From Pirellulales bacterium (GTDB lineage: Bacteria; Planctomycetota; Planctomycetia; Pirellulales; UBA1268), in the NCBI GenBank assembly GCA_016779265.1, contig JADHNY010000013.1, positions 1 to 60,229 of the forward strand: a stretch of DNA of 60,229 nucleotides, read 5' to 3'. The translations under genes and the position numbers were made by a program. This document shows, piece after piece, positions 33,904-43,200 of this stretch (position 1 is its first letter; each line of letters begins with the position of its first letter). Below the pieces are notes generated by a model that worked only from the letters and a program-made list of their open reading frames with translations, made no database searches and was not told where the DNA came from.

Positions 33904-35592
33904 ATGGAGAACTTACCGTACGACGACTCCGTGAAGAACGAGGCGGGCCATACCGCCCACGCAGACGCCAGCGTGCAGGCCACCTCGTCACGACCGGTCC
34001 TGATCGGCCTGGTGGTCGTCGTCGCACTCTACGGACTTGCCGCGGTGATGGGCTATCCCCAGGCAGGCCGTGACGCCATTGTGGCGGCCGCCAGCCATGG
34101 GCACGAGGCGGAGCATGCAAACTCCTCCGGCTCTGCAGACCACGCAGACGCAGACCACGCAGACGCAGAACACGCAGACGCAGAACACGCAGACCACCAC
34201 GACAGCGTGGCAACCCCGGCACCGCCAGTATGGACGGTGATCCCGTTCCTCGCGTTGCTCGGTGCAATCGCCGCCTTCCCGCTGATTCCCACGATTGAGC
34301 ACTGGTGGGAACACAACAGCAGCCGCTTCATGGTGGCAGCGGGCCTGGGCCTGCTCACGCTTCTCTACTACGCACTGCTGCACCCGCATGCCGTGGAGGT
34401 GCATTTCCCCGCCCACGACATTCGCATGCCAGCCGACGGAGGCATCTCCTGGGGCGTTGCCGGCACGATCCTGAGCAATGCCTTTCTGGGCGAGTACGTG
34501 CCGTTCATCATGCTGCTGTTCTCCCTCTACTGCGTGTCGGGCGGCGTGCGAATTGAGGGGGACCTCGCGGCCACACCGCGGACGAATGCGACCTTCATCA
34601 CCATCGGCGGCCTGCTGGCGAGCTTTATCGGCACGACCGGAGCCGCGATGCTCCTGATCCGGCCATTGCTGGAAACAAACAAGCAACGCCGCAATGTGGT
34701 GCACACCGTCGTCTTTTTCATCTTTGTGGTCTGCAACTGCGGAGGCTGCCTGCTTCCCATTGGCGACCCTCCCCTGTTCCTCGGCTATCTCGCAGGTGTC
34801 GACTTCTTCTGGACGTTATCGCTGTGGCGAGAATGGGCGGTCGCTAACGCCGTGCTGATCGCGATCTACTGGGCCTGGGACACGTTTCTGGCCTATCCGC
34901 AGGAGCATTCCCGAGACGTCAGCCACGACCACGCGACCGCACAGGCACTCCGCATCCGAGGCCTCTGGCCCAATGCTCCACTGCTGCTTGCAGTGATTGC
35001 AGCGGTCGCTCTGCTCGATCCATCAAAGGCATTGCCTGGTACAGACTGGCATCCCTGGGTGTTCCTGCGGGAGGCGGTGCTTGCCTCGATTGTGGCTCTC
35101 TCGTTGGCGCTCGGCTCAGAGCAGGTCCGCCGCGACAACGGCTTCACCTACGGTGCAATTCTTGAAGTGGCCGCGCTCTTCGTGGGAATCTTCGTGTGCA
35201 TGCAGCCAGCCTTGGCAATCCTGGGGGAGCAAGGGGGTAGCCTCGGCATCTCCTCGCCGCTCGCGTTCTTCTGGACGACTGGCCTGCTCTCCAGCGTGCT
35301 AGACAATGCGCCAACGTATCTGGTGTTCTTCAAGACGGCTCAGACGCTGCCTGCTGGCGGTGACGTAATGGCTGGTGTGGAAGTCAGTCGTCTGGCGGGC
35401 GTCAGTCTTGGGGCAGTATTCTTAGGAGCGATGACCTATATCGGGAACGGTCCTAACTTCATGGTCAAGGCGATCGCGGAGAAGGCTGGCATTCGCATGC
35501 CGAGCTTCTTTGGCTATCTGGCATACAGCGGCGGCGTTTTGATGCCGGTGTTTGTGCTGGTCTCCTACCTGTTTCTTGTTCTGCTTCCCTAG
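33904..35592 (+). CDS. NhaD-type Na+/H+ antiporter / citrate-transporter superfamily protein
   Basis: 562 residues from [12 protein letters not shown]; the frame is open to 33571 but upstream is antisense to the divergent gene. The first membrane segment is followed by an unusual His/Asp/Glu-rich stretch (about residues 56-100) with [10 protein letters not shown] repeats, then about 11 further membrane segments. Conserved motifs include [40 protein letters not shown] and the C-terminal [15 protein letters not shown] with [13 protein letters not shown], typical of NhaD/ArsB-like ion transporters. The GDPP and DNAPT motifs favour sodium-proton exchange; substrate is inferred. Confidence 0.85.
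   Translation: MENLPYDDSVKNEAGHTAHADASVQATSSRPVLIGLVVVVALYGLAAVMGYPQAGRDAIVAAASHGHEAEHANSSGSADHADADHADAEHADAEHADHHDSVATPAPPVWTVIPFLALLGAIAAFPLIPTIEHWWEHNSSRFMVAAGLGLLTLLYYALLHPHAVEVHFPAHDIRMPADGGISWGVAGTILSNAFLGEYVPFIMLLFSLYCVSGGVRIEGDLAATPRTNATFITIGGLLASFIGTTGAAMLLIRPLLETNKQRRNVVHTVVFFIFVVCNCGGCLLPIGDPPLFLGYLAGVDFFWTLSLWREWAVANAVLIAIYWAWDTFLAYPQEHSRDVSHDHATAQALRIRGLWPNAPLLLAVIAAVALLDPSKALPGTDWHPWVFLREAVLASIVALSLALGSEQVRRDNGFTYGAILEVAALFVGIFVCMQPALAILGEQGGSLGISSPLAFFWTTGLLSSVLDNAPTYLVFFKTAQTLPAGGDVMAGVEVSRLAGVSLGAVFLGAMTYIGNGPNFMVKAIAEKAGIRMPSFFGYLAYSGGVLMPVFVLVSYLFLVLLP
34141..34194 (+). repeat. 15-bp tandem repeat encoding the [10 protein letters not shown] tract
   Basis: Three full units at 34141, 34156 and 34171 (CACGCAGACGCAGAC or -GAA) plus a partial one, in frame. 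The extracytoplasmic His/Asp tract it encodes could bind metal ions. Confidence 0.85.
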
Positions 35593-35631
35593 GTTTTCCG
35601 CCGCTTTCGCTCACGTCACCGCAGTCACATT

Positions 35632-36828
35632 ATGCCCGCAGGCACCTACCGACACGTCACCACTGACCGGGACCTCGACACGCTCGTCGACGAACTCGCC
35701 GCTCACCCGTTCCTGGCCTTTGACACCGAGTTTGTGTCGGAGAACACCTACCGCAGCGATCTCTGCCTGGTTCAGATCGCGGCTCCGGGAATCCTGGCGG
35801 TGATCGACACCCTGGAGGTGCCCAACCTCGTCCCGTTCTGGCAGCTTCTCGCCGAAGAGGGCCGCACGACGGTCGTGCACGCCGGGCGTGAGGAGTTTGG
35901 GTTTATCCTGCATGCGATCGGCACTCGCCCTTCGTCACTGTTTGACATTCAGGTGGCATCCGGACTCGTCGACCACGATTTTCCCGCAGGCTACGCCGCT
36001 ATCTGCCGCCGCATGCTCGGGGTGAACACGGCCAAGGGGGAGACCCGCACCGACTGGCGGCAACGGCCCCTTTCTGATGCGCAGCTTGAATACGCCCTCG
36101 ACGATGTTCGACACCTTGAACGGCTCTGGAAACTGCTCGAAAGCAAGCTCGCCAAACTCGGCCGCTCAGAGTGGATGGTCGAGGAAATGGCTTCCTGGCA
36201 AGACGATGTCACGGAATCATTTGAGCGGAAACGCTGGCGTCGGGTCTCCGGACTCAACGGGCTTTCCCGCCGCGAGCTTGCTGTTGCCCGCGAACTCTGG
36301 CACTGGCGTGATCGGCTCGCTGAGCAGCGGAACATGCCGCCCAAGCGGGTGCTGCGGGACGACCTGCTCGTGGAGCTGGCCAAACGGAAGAGCCCGGAAG
36401 AGCGGCAGATCAAGGCGATCCGCGGCATGCAACGGAGCGACTTCAAGCACATCATCGGCGACATCTCAGCTGCCATCGCCACGGGACTCAGCGTGCCAGA
36501 TGAGGCCTGCCCGGGCGGCGAGCGGCATCGTGCTCCACCACCTCAGCTGTCAATGCTTGGTCAGTTTCTGGCCACCGCCATCGCCGGCCTCTGCCGTCAG
36601 ATGAGCATCGCCCCATCACTGGTGGGCACGGCGTCTGACATGCGAGACCTGCTCGCCTACAAACTCGGCTACCGCAACGAAGACGAGTTGCCTGTCCTGG
36701 CTCGCGGCTGGCGAGCCGACCTGGTGGGCACCATCGTAGACGACCTACTGGAAGGGCGGTCGGCCCTTCGCATCGGCGACCCGCGATCGAGCGATCCGTT
36801 GGTGATCGAATCGGTCCGCCCGCGGTAA
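35632..36828 (+). CDS. rnd: Ribonuclease D
   Basis: 3'-5' exoribonuclease in tRNA maturation. 398 residues. The DEDDy exonuclease domain has Asp31 and Glu33 in FDTEFVSENTY, and the Tyr and Asp of YALDDVRHL. The third acidic site reads HAGREE, where most RNase D proteins have Asp, so Glu88 seems to replace it. An HRDC-like helical domain (about 215-290, DVTESFERKRWRR and LARELWHWRDRLAEQRNMPPKRVLRDD) follows. The C-terminal 100 residues are a second helical unit. It starts 39 bases after the antiporter gene. Confidence 0.92.
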   Translation: MPAGTYRHVTTDRDLDTLVDELAAHPFLAFDTEFVSENTYRSDLCLVQIAAPGILAVIDTLEVPNLVPFWQLLAEEGRTTVVHAGREEFGFILHAIGTRPSSLFDIQVASGLVDHDFPAGYAAICRRMLGVNTAKGETRTDWRQRPLSDAQLEYALDDVRHLERLWKLLESKLAKLGRSEWMVEEMASWQDDVTESFERKRWRRVSGLNGLSRRELAVARELWHWRDRLAEQRNMPPKRVLRDDLLVELAKRKSPEERQIKAIRGMQRSDFKHIIGDISAAIATGLSVPDEACPGGERHRAPPPQLSMLGQFLATAIAGLCRQMSIAPSLVGTASDMRDLLAYKLGYRNEDELPVLARGWRADLVGTIVDDLLEGRSALRIGDPRSSDPLVIESVRPR

Positions 36829-36857
36829 CTCTTTTCTGCCGAGCAGGGCAGTGCCAC

Positions 36858-38318
36858 TTAGCTGATGACGGTATCACGAGCGAGCGAGACCGTCGGGCGT
36901 CGACGTGTGCCCACTGCTGCGGGCGAAGCGAGCGCCTGACGAGCGTACTGAATCAGTTGCGAGGGCTCGAGGCAGATCGTGGGTCCAGTTGCCGCAGGTC
37001 GTCCCTTCGTGATCGTTGCGGAGCCATCTTCAGTGAGCTCCACCGTCCAGGCACCACCTCCCGGTCCGAGTACCTCAAGACCAACGGTCGCTGGCGGTTC
37101 GGCCTGTGGCCCACTCGCTGCAAGCCGGGCAACCTCTGCAACCGCCGCCTCGCCACCTGCTGTCCGCAGTTCGGCGAGCACGTCTTCCATCCATCGTGAC
37201 ACCACGGCCGGCTTCTGACGACGCTTGCCCCAGCGGTCCTCATCACCGTACGCCAGGAAGCGATGGATAGTTGCCTCATCCAGCGGTGGGCAGTGGCGAA
37301 CGCCAGGAATCGCATGGAGATTCTCCATCGAGAACACCGGGTCAGTGTCCTCGTACGACTCGTAGAGTCCTTTGCCACCGTAGGCCATCTCTTCAAGGAG
37401 TGTCATATCCTCGGGAGGCGTATTGCCAACAAACTGCACACCACCGGAGTTCAGATAACTACTGGCGTAGTCGATGATCTCGCGAGTGGTAATCGGACGA
37501 TCAGGTGCCACATGGTAGATCCCGCCGCGAGCCACCCCACTTTGGAGCAACACGGCGATCGTCTCGGAGACCCAGTCGACTGGCACCATGTTTCGCCGCT
37601 CGTCGCCGGTCATCGTCAGCCGCAGTGAGACATGCCGGTAGCCAGTCTCGTCTGCCGGGAGACTGCGGACGATCACCGTCATCAGTCGCAGCATCGCCAT
37701 CAGACCGTGGTAGGTCGTCGTGGCACCGGTACGCGAATCACCAACGATCACCGCCGGTCGCACAAAGGTGGGACGATCGAGCCAGGCAGCCGACCTGACG
37801 AGCGTCTCCGCTTCATGCTTGCTCGCCTCGTAGTCATTGCGGAAGCCGTGCACGTCAGTGGAGGGACGCTCAGGGATCACTCCCTTGGCGAGCCCGCTGA
37901 CGTATGCAGTCGAAACATGCCAGAAGTCGCGAACACCGGCCACTTCTGAGACCTGCAACACATGCTGTGTGCCACCAACATTTGATCGCCAGGGCTCTTC
38001 GGCTCGATCCTTTCCAATGAACTGCAGTGACGCACCGCTGTGCACAATGCGTCCACAGTTGCGACGAAGCCAGCCAAGCTGCTCATGGCCGAGGCCGCAG
38101 CGTTCCGCATTGAGGTCGCCCTCGAGCACCACAGGCCGAGGCAGCGTCGCGGCTCGCGCCGCCTCCTGTCGCTGCAGCAGTGACTCGATTCGCTCCCGGC
38201 ACGAGACCTCCGCCCCCGGCCGTACGAGGACCGCTAAGGGGACATTCGCCTCGAGGAGATCTGCCATCAGCTGGCTGCCGAGCAGGCCAGTGGCTCCAGT
38301 GAGAAGTGTGTGCGTCAT
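36858..38318 (-). CDS. Extended-SDR reductase (thioester-reductase/male-sterility-like) with C-terminal SCP2-like domain
   Basis: 486 residues. The NAD(P) loop LLTGATGLLGSQL is at the N-terminus, then HSGASLQFIGKD, VSTAYVSG with the catalytic region and NDYEASKHEAE with the YxxxK pair. This matches fatty-acyl/thioester reductases of the extended SDR group. The C-terminal 100 residues contain a GGGAWTVELTEDGSATITKG segment that looks SCP2-like (lipid-binding), which is tentative. A lipid-modifying reductase is plausible; substrate unknown. It is convergent with rnd. Confidence 0.8.
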   Translation of the reverse strand: MTHTLLTGATGLLGSQLMADLLEANVPLAVLVRPGAEVSCRERIESLLQRQEAARAATLPRPVVLEGDLNAERCGLGHEQLGWLRRNCGRIVHSGASLQFIGKDRAEEPWRSNVGGTQHVLQVSEVAGVRDFWHVSTAYVSGLAKGVIPERPSTDVHGFRNDYEASKHEAETLVRSAAWLDRPTFVRPAVIVGDSRTGATTTYHGLMAMLRLMTVIVRSLPADETGYRHVSLRLTMTGDERRNMVPVDWVSETIAVLLQSGVARGGIYHVAPDRPITTREIIDYASSYLNSGGVQFVGNTPPEDMTLLEEMAYGGKGLYESYEDTDPVFSMENLHAIPGVRHCPPLDEATIHRFLAYGDEDRWGKRRQKPAVVSRWMEDVLAELRTAGGEAAVAEVARLAASGPQAEPPATVGLEVLGPGGGAWTVELTEDGSATITKGRPAATGPTICLEPSQLIQYARQALASPAAVGTRRRPTVSLARDTVIS

Positions 38319-38741
38319 GCGGCCGTCCTGTTGTCCATCAATGCCACTGGGGGATCGTCGCTCGAGGGCATTGCTGCCGCTGCTGTCAGTGACGACCTGG
38401 GGTCGAATCTACGCGGATCAACCGGAAGCGGGAACCACCGCAAGGCCCCTCCGGACAAACTCTGTGAGCTCACCGCCGTGGTTGTATCGACCAGGAAAAG
38501 ACTGCCGCCGGCTGGAGGCCCATTCCCCTCCGTCGCGAGAGGGAGCCGTGCCGCTCAGCGACTAATATAGAGACGACTGAAAGACCTCAGCACGCCGTCA
38601 GTCGTCGCACGCCCCCAACGACCGCATCACAGGCAGATCGCCGTGAAAGCCGCAAAAACAGCCCCAGACCGGGAAAAGATCTGCCAACGCGAGAGCTGGA
38701 TCTGCTCACCGCCAATGCACCAAAAGGGAGCGGTAAAACAG
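38319..38741. other. Intergenic region between the reductase gene and tRNA-Ser
   Basis: No supported gene. A TATATT box near 38568 on the minus strand, with a weak GTGCTG -35, could serve the reductase gene. The remaining sequence is GC-rich without an obvious hairpin, and should include the end of the tRNA-Ser transcript. Confidence 0.4.
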
Positions 38742-38824
38742 CGGAGGGCGGGGGATTCGAACCCCCAACCCCTTGCGGGGCATCTGATTTCGAGTCAGAC
38801 CGCTGGCCAATTCGCTTGCCCTCC
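38742..38824 (-). tRNA. tRNA-Ser (anticodon CGA)
   Basis: On the minus strand a GGAGGGC/GCCCTCC acceptor stem encloses an anticodon stem TCTGA/TCAGA with loop CTCGAAA (anticodon CGA, codon UCG). A long variable arm (CCCC-GCAA-GGGG) and a T arm with TTCGAAT follow. The long variable arm and G discriminator identify serine. CCA is not encoded. Confidence 0.93.
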
Positions 38825-38842
38825 GTGTCGGTCGACTCCGGT

Positions 38843-38870
38843 AGTCTAGCACTCGTTCGTGGCTGGAAAA
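38843..38870 (-). promoter_or_regulatory. Candidate promoter for tRNA-Ser
   Basis: On the minus strand TTTTCC, 16 bases, TAGACT preceded by TGC (extended -10). It lies about 20 bases before the mature 5' end. Confidence 0.45.
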
Positions 38871-38984
38871 CAGCGATCTCCAGAGCACTGGGCGGAACGC
38901 CATTCCTGGAGGCTTCAGCGGTTTTCTCCGTCTCCTCGGTCGCTTGGCCCCACCTCACTCCAGCAGGACGTTCCCGTGCCCCCC

Positions 38985-39410
38985 ATGCCCTGTACGTCTC
39001 GACAACAGCAGGTGATCAGGCTGTTTGTCACACTCACCATTGCTTACACCGTCGTACTGGTCACAGCCACCCACTATCCCAAGCCGGGCGACGTTCTCGA
39101 CCTCCTCCCTGCGACCCCATCTGACAAGGCGTTGCACTTCATCGCCTACGGCATCCTGGCCACCCTCGTAGGCTCCACCCTGATCGTCGCCGAACGTTGG
39201 ACAGCCCGCAGTCTCGCGACGATGGTCGTCTGCCTAGCAGCATTTGCAGCCGTCGACGAAGCCACCCAGCCGCTGTTTGGCCGCTATGCGGACGTACTCG
39301 ACTGGGGCTATGACTGCATCGGCATGGCGGTTGGAATCCTGCTGGTGGCTGTCATCCAACAGCCGCTGGTGAACCGTTTGCAACGACTGTATCGCCGGCA
39401 CCCCCGATAA
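38985..39410 (+). CDS. VanZ-like family membrane protein
   Basis: 141 residues from the ATG at 38985. Four likely membrane segments: residues 10-28, 46-65, 73-90 and 108-125. VanZ-type motifs are present: the loop SDKALHFIAYGILATLVG and the DEATQPLFGRYADVLDWGYDCIGMAVG segment, where DExxQ and the D-W-x-D-x-x-G run are typical. Function in non-resistance members is unknown. The frame is open further upstream (to 38859), overlapping the tRNA-Ser promoter, so the shorter start is preferred. Confidence 0.85.
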   Translation: MPCTSRQQQVIRLFVTLTIAYTVVLVTATHYPKPGDVLDLLPATPSDKALHFIAYGILATLVGSTLIVAERWTARSLATMVVCLAAFAAVDEATQPLFGRYADVLDWGYDCIGMAVGILLVAVIQQPLVNRLQRLYRRHPR

Positions 39411-39543
39411 CGGCGGCAGAGGTTTTGACGATACCGACGCCGACGCCGTCGCCGATACGATTCCTCCTCTGGCCTGCCGATTCTCCCATGGTGGCGATGA
39501 CGAGGCGCCGGCCGGCCGCCCCATCAGTCACAGGGAGAACTTC

Positions 39544-39837
39544 ATGGCAAAGAACACATGGCGACTCGTTAGTCAGAACCCCGAAGGTGACCTCGTCATC
39601 CACGACTACGATTCCCCAGAACCGATCCTCCGAGCACACCTGCAGGTCGGCATCGACGACTGCTCGACCGACCTCGACCTGCGTGGTGCCCCCGTTTTCC
39701 GCCACCTCGTCGGCCCCATTCCGGAAGGCAAAACCGTGGTACGCTACGAAACGCCTGAGGTGTTCGAGGTGCTCACACGCGAGTGGTCAATGCCTCGTCC
39801 GAAGCGGTCGCGTCGCTCCCGGTCACGAACTTCGTGA
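39544..39837 (+). CDS. Small hypothetical protein with basic tail
   Basis: 97 residues. GGGAGA lies nine bases before the ATG, supporting translation. It has a beta-rich core (TWRLVSQNPEGDLVIHDYDSPEPILRAHLQVGIDD, GKTVVRYETPEVFEVLTREW) and a C-terminal basic tail (PRPKRSRRSRSRTS). No family is recognised. It is followed after 58 bases by the HIT gene on the same strand. The basic tail could contact nucleic acid, but this is speculative. Confidence 0.65.
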   Translation: MAKNTWRLVSQNPEGDLVIHDYDSPEPILRAHLQVGIDDCSTDLDLRGAPVFRHLVGPIPEGKTVVRYETPEVFEVLTREWSMPRPKRSRRSRSRTS

Positions 39838-39895
39838 GCGGGCTGGCAGCCTGGCCGTGAGCCTCACCTCAGCCTGACTGCCGCCCCATGGAGCG

Positions 39896-40243
39896 ATGGC
39901 AATGCCTGTCACGATCTTTTCTAAGATCATCGACCGCACGGTTCCAGCAAAAATCGTGCACGAGGATGATCTCTGCCTGGCCTTCCACGATATCTCCCCA
40001 CAGGCGCCGGTGCATGTGCTCGTGATTCCCAAGAAGCCGATCGAGTCACTTGCCCACGCCTCAGGGGACGATACCGAACTCCTCGGCCACCTGCTCGCCA
40101 CAACAACGAAGATCGCTCGCGACCTTGGCCTTGCAGAGGGCTATCGCGTGGTGATCAATACTGGCAAAGATGGCGGTCAGTCGGTCGACCACCTGCATCT
40201 GCATCTCCTCGGCGGCCGGTCTCTCAGCTGGCCCCCGGGTTAA
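39896..40243 (+). CDS. hinT: HIT family protein (HinT-like)
   Basis: Histidine-triad nucleotide hydrolase or transferase of 115 residues. Family motifs are [42 protein letters not shown] and the triad [10 protein letters not shown] near the C-terminus. Such HinT proteins cleave adenosine phosphoramidates. An alternative ATG lies six bases downstream. It ends ten bases from the convergent large gene at 40254. Confidence 0.93.
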   Translation: MAMPVTIFSKIIDRTVPAKIVHEDDLCLAFHDISPQAPVHVLVIPKKPIESLAHASGDDTELLGHLLATTTKIARDLGLAEGYRVVINTGKDGGQSVDHLHLHLLGGRSLSWPPG

Positions 40244-40253
40244 GCAGCAAGCA

Positions 40254-43200
40254 TCACTGCCACCATTGTCGCAGCCGGTCAAACATGCCGGTCCGCTCAA
40301 CGGGCTGTGCGGCTTCAGCAGCTGCCGCACGCTGACGGTCCACTTCCTCAACAGCGATCGCCACAGCCTCTGCATCGATGTGGTTTTCAAGAAACTGAGG
40401 CCAGTGTCCGTCGAGTTCGATCACGCTTCCCCCAACGTCACCGGCAGACAGCTGGTGATCGATCAGAGCCAGCATTTTGGAGAGCTGCACCCGCTGAGAC
40501 TCATCGAAAGCGAGGTCGTACACCCGGACCTGGTCGACACAGACTTTGCCTGGACCGAGCAGATCAAGTCGCACTCGCAACGACTCTAGGCCCTGCGTCG
40601 GCAGATCATCGACCTGCAGCACAATCTGCGACCATTCAGACGACAGCGGCATCGCTGCCTCGCCACGTCCGACTGGTGCAAAACGGTAGAACTCTTCTCT
40701 CCCCTGCAGGCCTTCCACGGCAATCCGCAATGGTGGCTGGGGGTTTCCCTCTTCGATACGGAGCCAGACCGCCACACTCAATCGACCAGTGGTGGGTGCA
40801 GCAAACGGGTTGCTACGGAGTGTCGAAAGTCCGTGTGGCGACGAGAACTGCACGGCCCCAAGTTTGTCGTCTTCTTCGCCTTCGGGCTTCCCAGCAACCG
40901 CGGCAAGACTTCCACGTTTTTTCTCTACAAGCTCCCAGCCGGGAACCCGCTGCCGCACCACCGGCAGCTCGAAGTCTGGATTGTCGAGCACCTCCATCGG
41001 CACTGGGTATTCAAGCACTCCCCGCCGTTCACGCAGCGAGGCGAGCCGCTGGGCGACTGCCGCGTGGACCTCCTCACCAAACACAACATCCGCAGAGGCG
41101 ATCTCAGCGGATCGCACGAGCCTCACTGCCCGCAGCTCCCACGGACCAAGTGGCACTTCTATCATCCCGTTCGCAACCGGCAGCAGCTCACCGGACGCGG
41201 CATCGACCGCCGAACTTCCCGCATCACTCACCGTAAGCTTCGCAGTGCAGGCAGCTGGCGAGGCGTTTATCACGCTTGCCACCACAGCATCCGACTGGTG
41301 GGCCTGACGGACCACCAACGGCTGGGCAACCGCATCCACCTCGACCATGCCGCGGGCAGGTAGAGCCGTCAGTCCGTCTGCCGCGGTGATGCGTGACGCC
41401 TGAACTCCGCCACGGAGCAGCGTGCCATCAAAGATGGCTTCAAGGTCGTTTCCTGAGAGCGGCCCAGTGACGGACTCTCGCGACTCAGGCCCGACAGCGA
41501 CAGCATGCACCATCGCCACCGCTTCATCCACCGCCTGTCCAGCGGAGAAGGGAGACGCTCGCAGCACCTCACCGAGCCCCACAACACGTGGCTGCTCCAG
41601 GTGCACTGCGGCCCGCCGCTGAGCACGCTGCAGGTCGGCGGCCAGCCTCGCGGAATGATTGGCGGATCGCCAGCCGCTCGCTGCCACCAACTCCGCACCG
41701 CCGCCATGCGTGCGAGGCCTCACAAAAACGATCTGCGGGTGTGCGGTGCTCAGCTGAGGATCAAAGCCGATCTCTCGCAGCAGCCCAAGGTCGCCACTCC
41801 CAGCGGTGAGTGCTGGCCGAAACCGTCGAGCGAGCGGCCCCTCGGAAAACAACGTCGTGGGCACAATCTGCAGGTCGATCGTCCCGGCGTGGGCCGCAAC
41901 TGCGTCAGCGAGGCGACTGTGAAACGCAGCGATCTGTCCACACCGCCACTCCAACCAGGCGTCTTTGACACTTCCAGACACCAGTTCAGCCCGCTCCGCG
42001 AACCTCCCGCTGCCCGCCGTTGGCATCTCGATGCCAGTGTCGGACATAAAGCGGGCCATCGTGGCATCATCAAGGCCCCAGGCGACACCTGGGAGATGGA
42101 ACCAGCCATCATGCGGGCAGGCAAGCGCGAGACCACGCACGGCCGCTCGATCCGCCACCCGGTCGGCCAGGTCAATCACCAACTGCTCGACAGCATCCTG
42201 CACCCGAGGATCCAGCACGTTGTAGCAGACCCCACCATCTGCTCCAGCGGGCGGCTCGCCATCTGCGCCCACACACTCGATCCCCACAGCGGTGCTGCCA
42301 CCTCTGAGCCGCAGCATCTCGAGGGATGCCAACGGTCCGCTGCATTCAATCGCGGGCACGAGCTCAAGTCCTTCCCGCCCAAACACCCGACAGAGCAGCT
42401 CCAGAAGATCTTTTGAGTTGGAACGATCTGGTGAGCTGACGTACTGCCCCGGCGTGGCAATCTGTCCGTTGTCCCAGTGGACGCCACCGGCATGCACCCT
42501 GGACGGCCAGAGGGGCGTGCCATCGGCGTAGACCGTGACCATCGCACCCGCAGCAGCCTGATATTCCAGCAGCTCGGCCATTCGCTCGGCAGCGGCGAGA
42601 AACTTGCCCCAGTCATCCACGGGACGGCCAGTCTCCCCATCGATAGCAGCGGTCACACCAAACCGCGAAAACTCTGGCGACGAGAGCACGCCCAACAGCC
42701 GCTTGTGCGACACGCCCGGCGTTGCCACCATTGCCGCCGGGAGCTTTCGAGGACCAGCAAGCACACGCAGCCGACCGACTGTCAGCTCTTCCTGGACGGA
42801 AAGGTTCACAAGCACCACAAGCGGCGTTTTGGTCCGTGGCCAGAAGACTTGCTGGTAGCTGCCCATCTCAGGCGATTCGCCATAACGAGGCTTCTTGGCA
42901 TCGAAGCCAGACGCCCAGACGACTGGCTCAACCACCCCAAGCTCGTTTGGCTCGAGAATCACCACCCCCACCGCAGCGTCCTCACTGGTTGGATACTCAA
43001 TCTCCAACAGGTGAGGCCTGCCCGGCACAGCTCCAGGAACCACGACCGCTTCCCAGGCAGGGTTGTCTAGCGAGGGGGAGACAGGCAGCTGCAGCATCAT
43101 CCCGAGGGGATGCTTGGCGGGAATGCCATGACCGCCCGGAAGCGGGCCACTGAAGCGGGGAAAGAGCGACTCCATCGGCCGGCCCGCTTCGCGACTGCCC

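Noticed and set aside
34141..34194. Possible CRISPR-like short repeats
   Set aside because: Units are 15 bp, directly adjacent and in frame within a gene; there are no spacers.
41505..42416. 303-codon plus-strand frame within the large minus gene
   Set aside because: Shadow frame of the 1379-residue protein with no recognisable domain or ribosome site.
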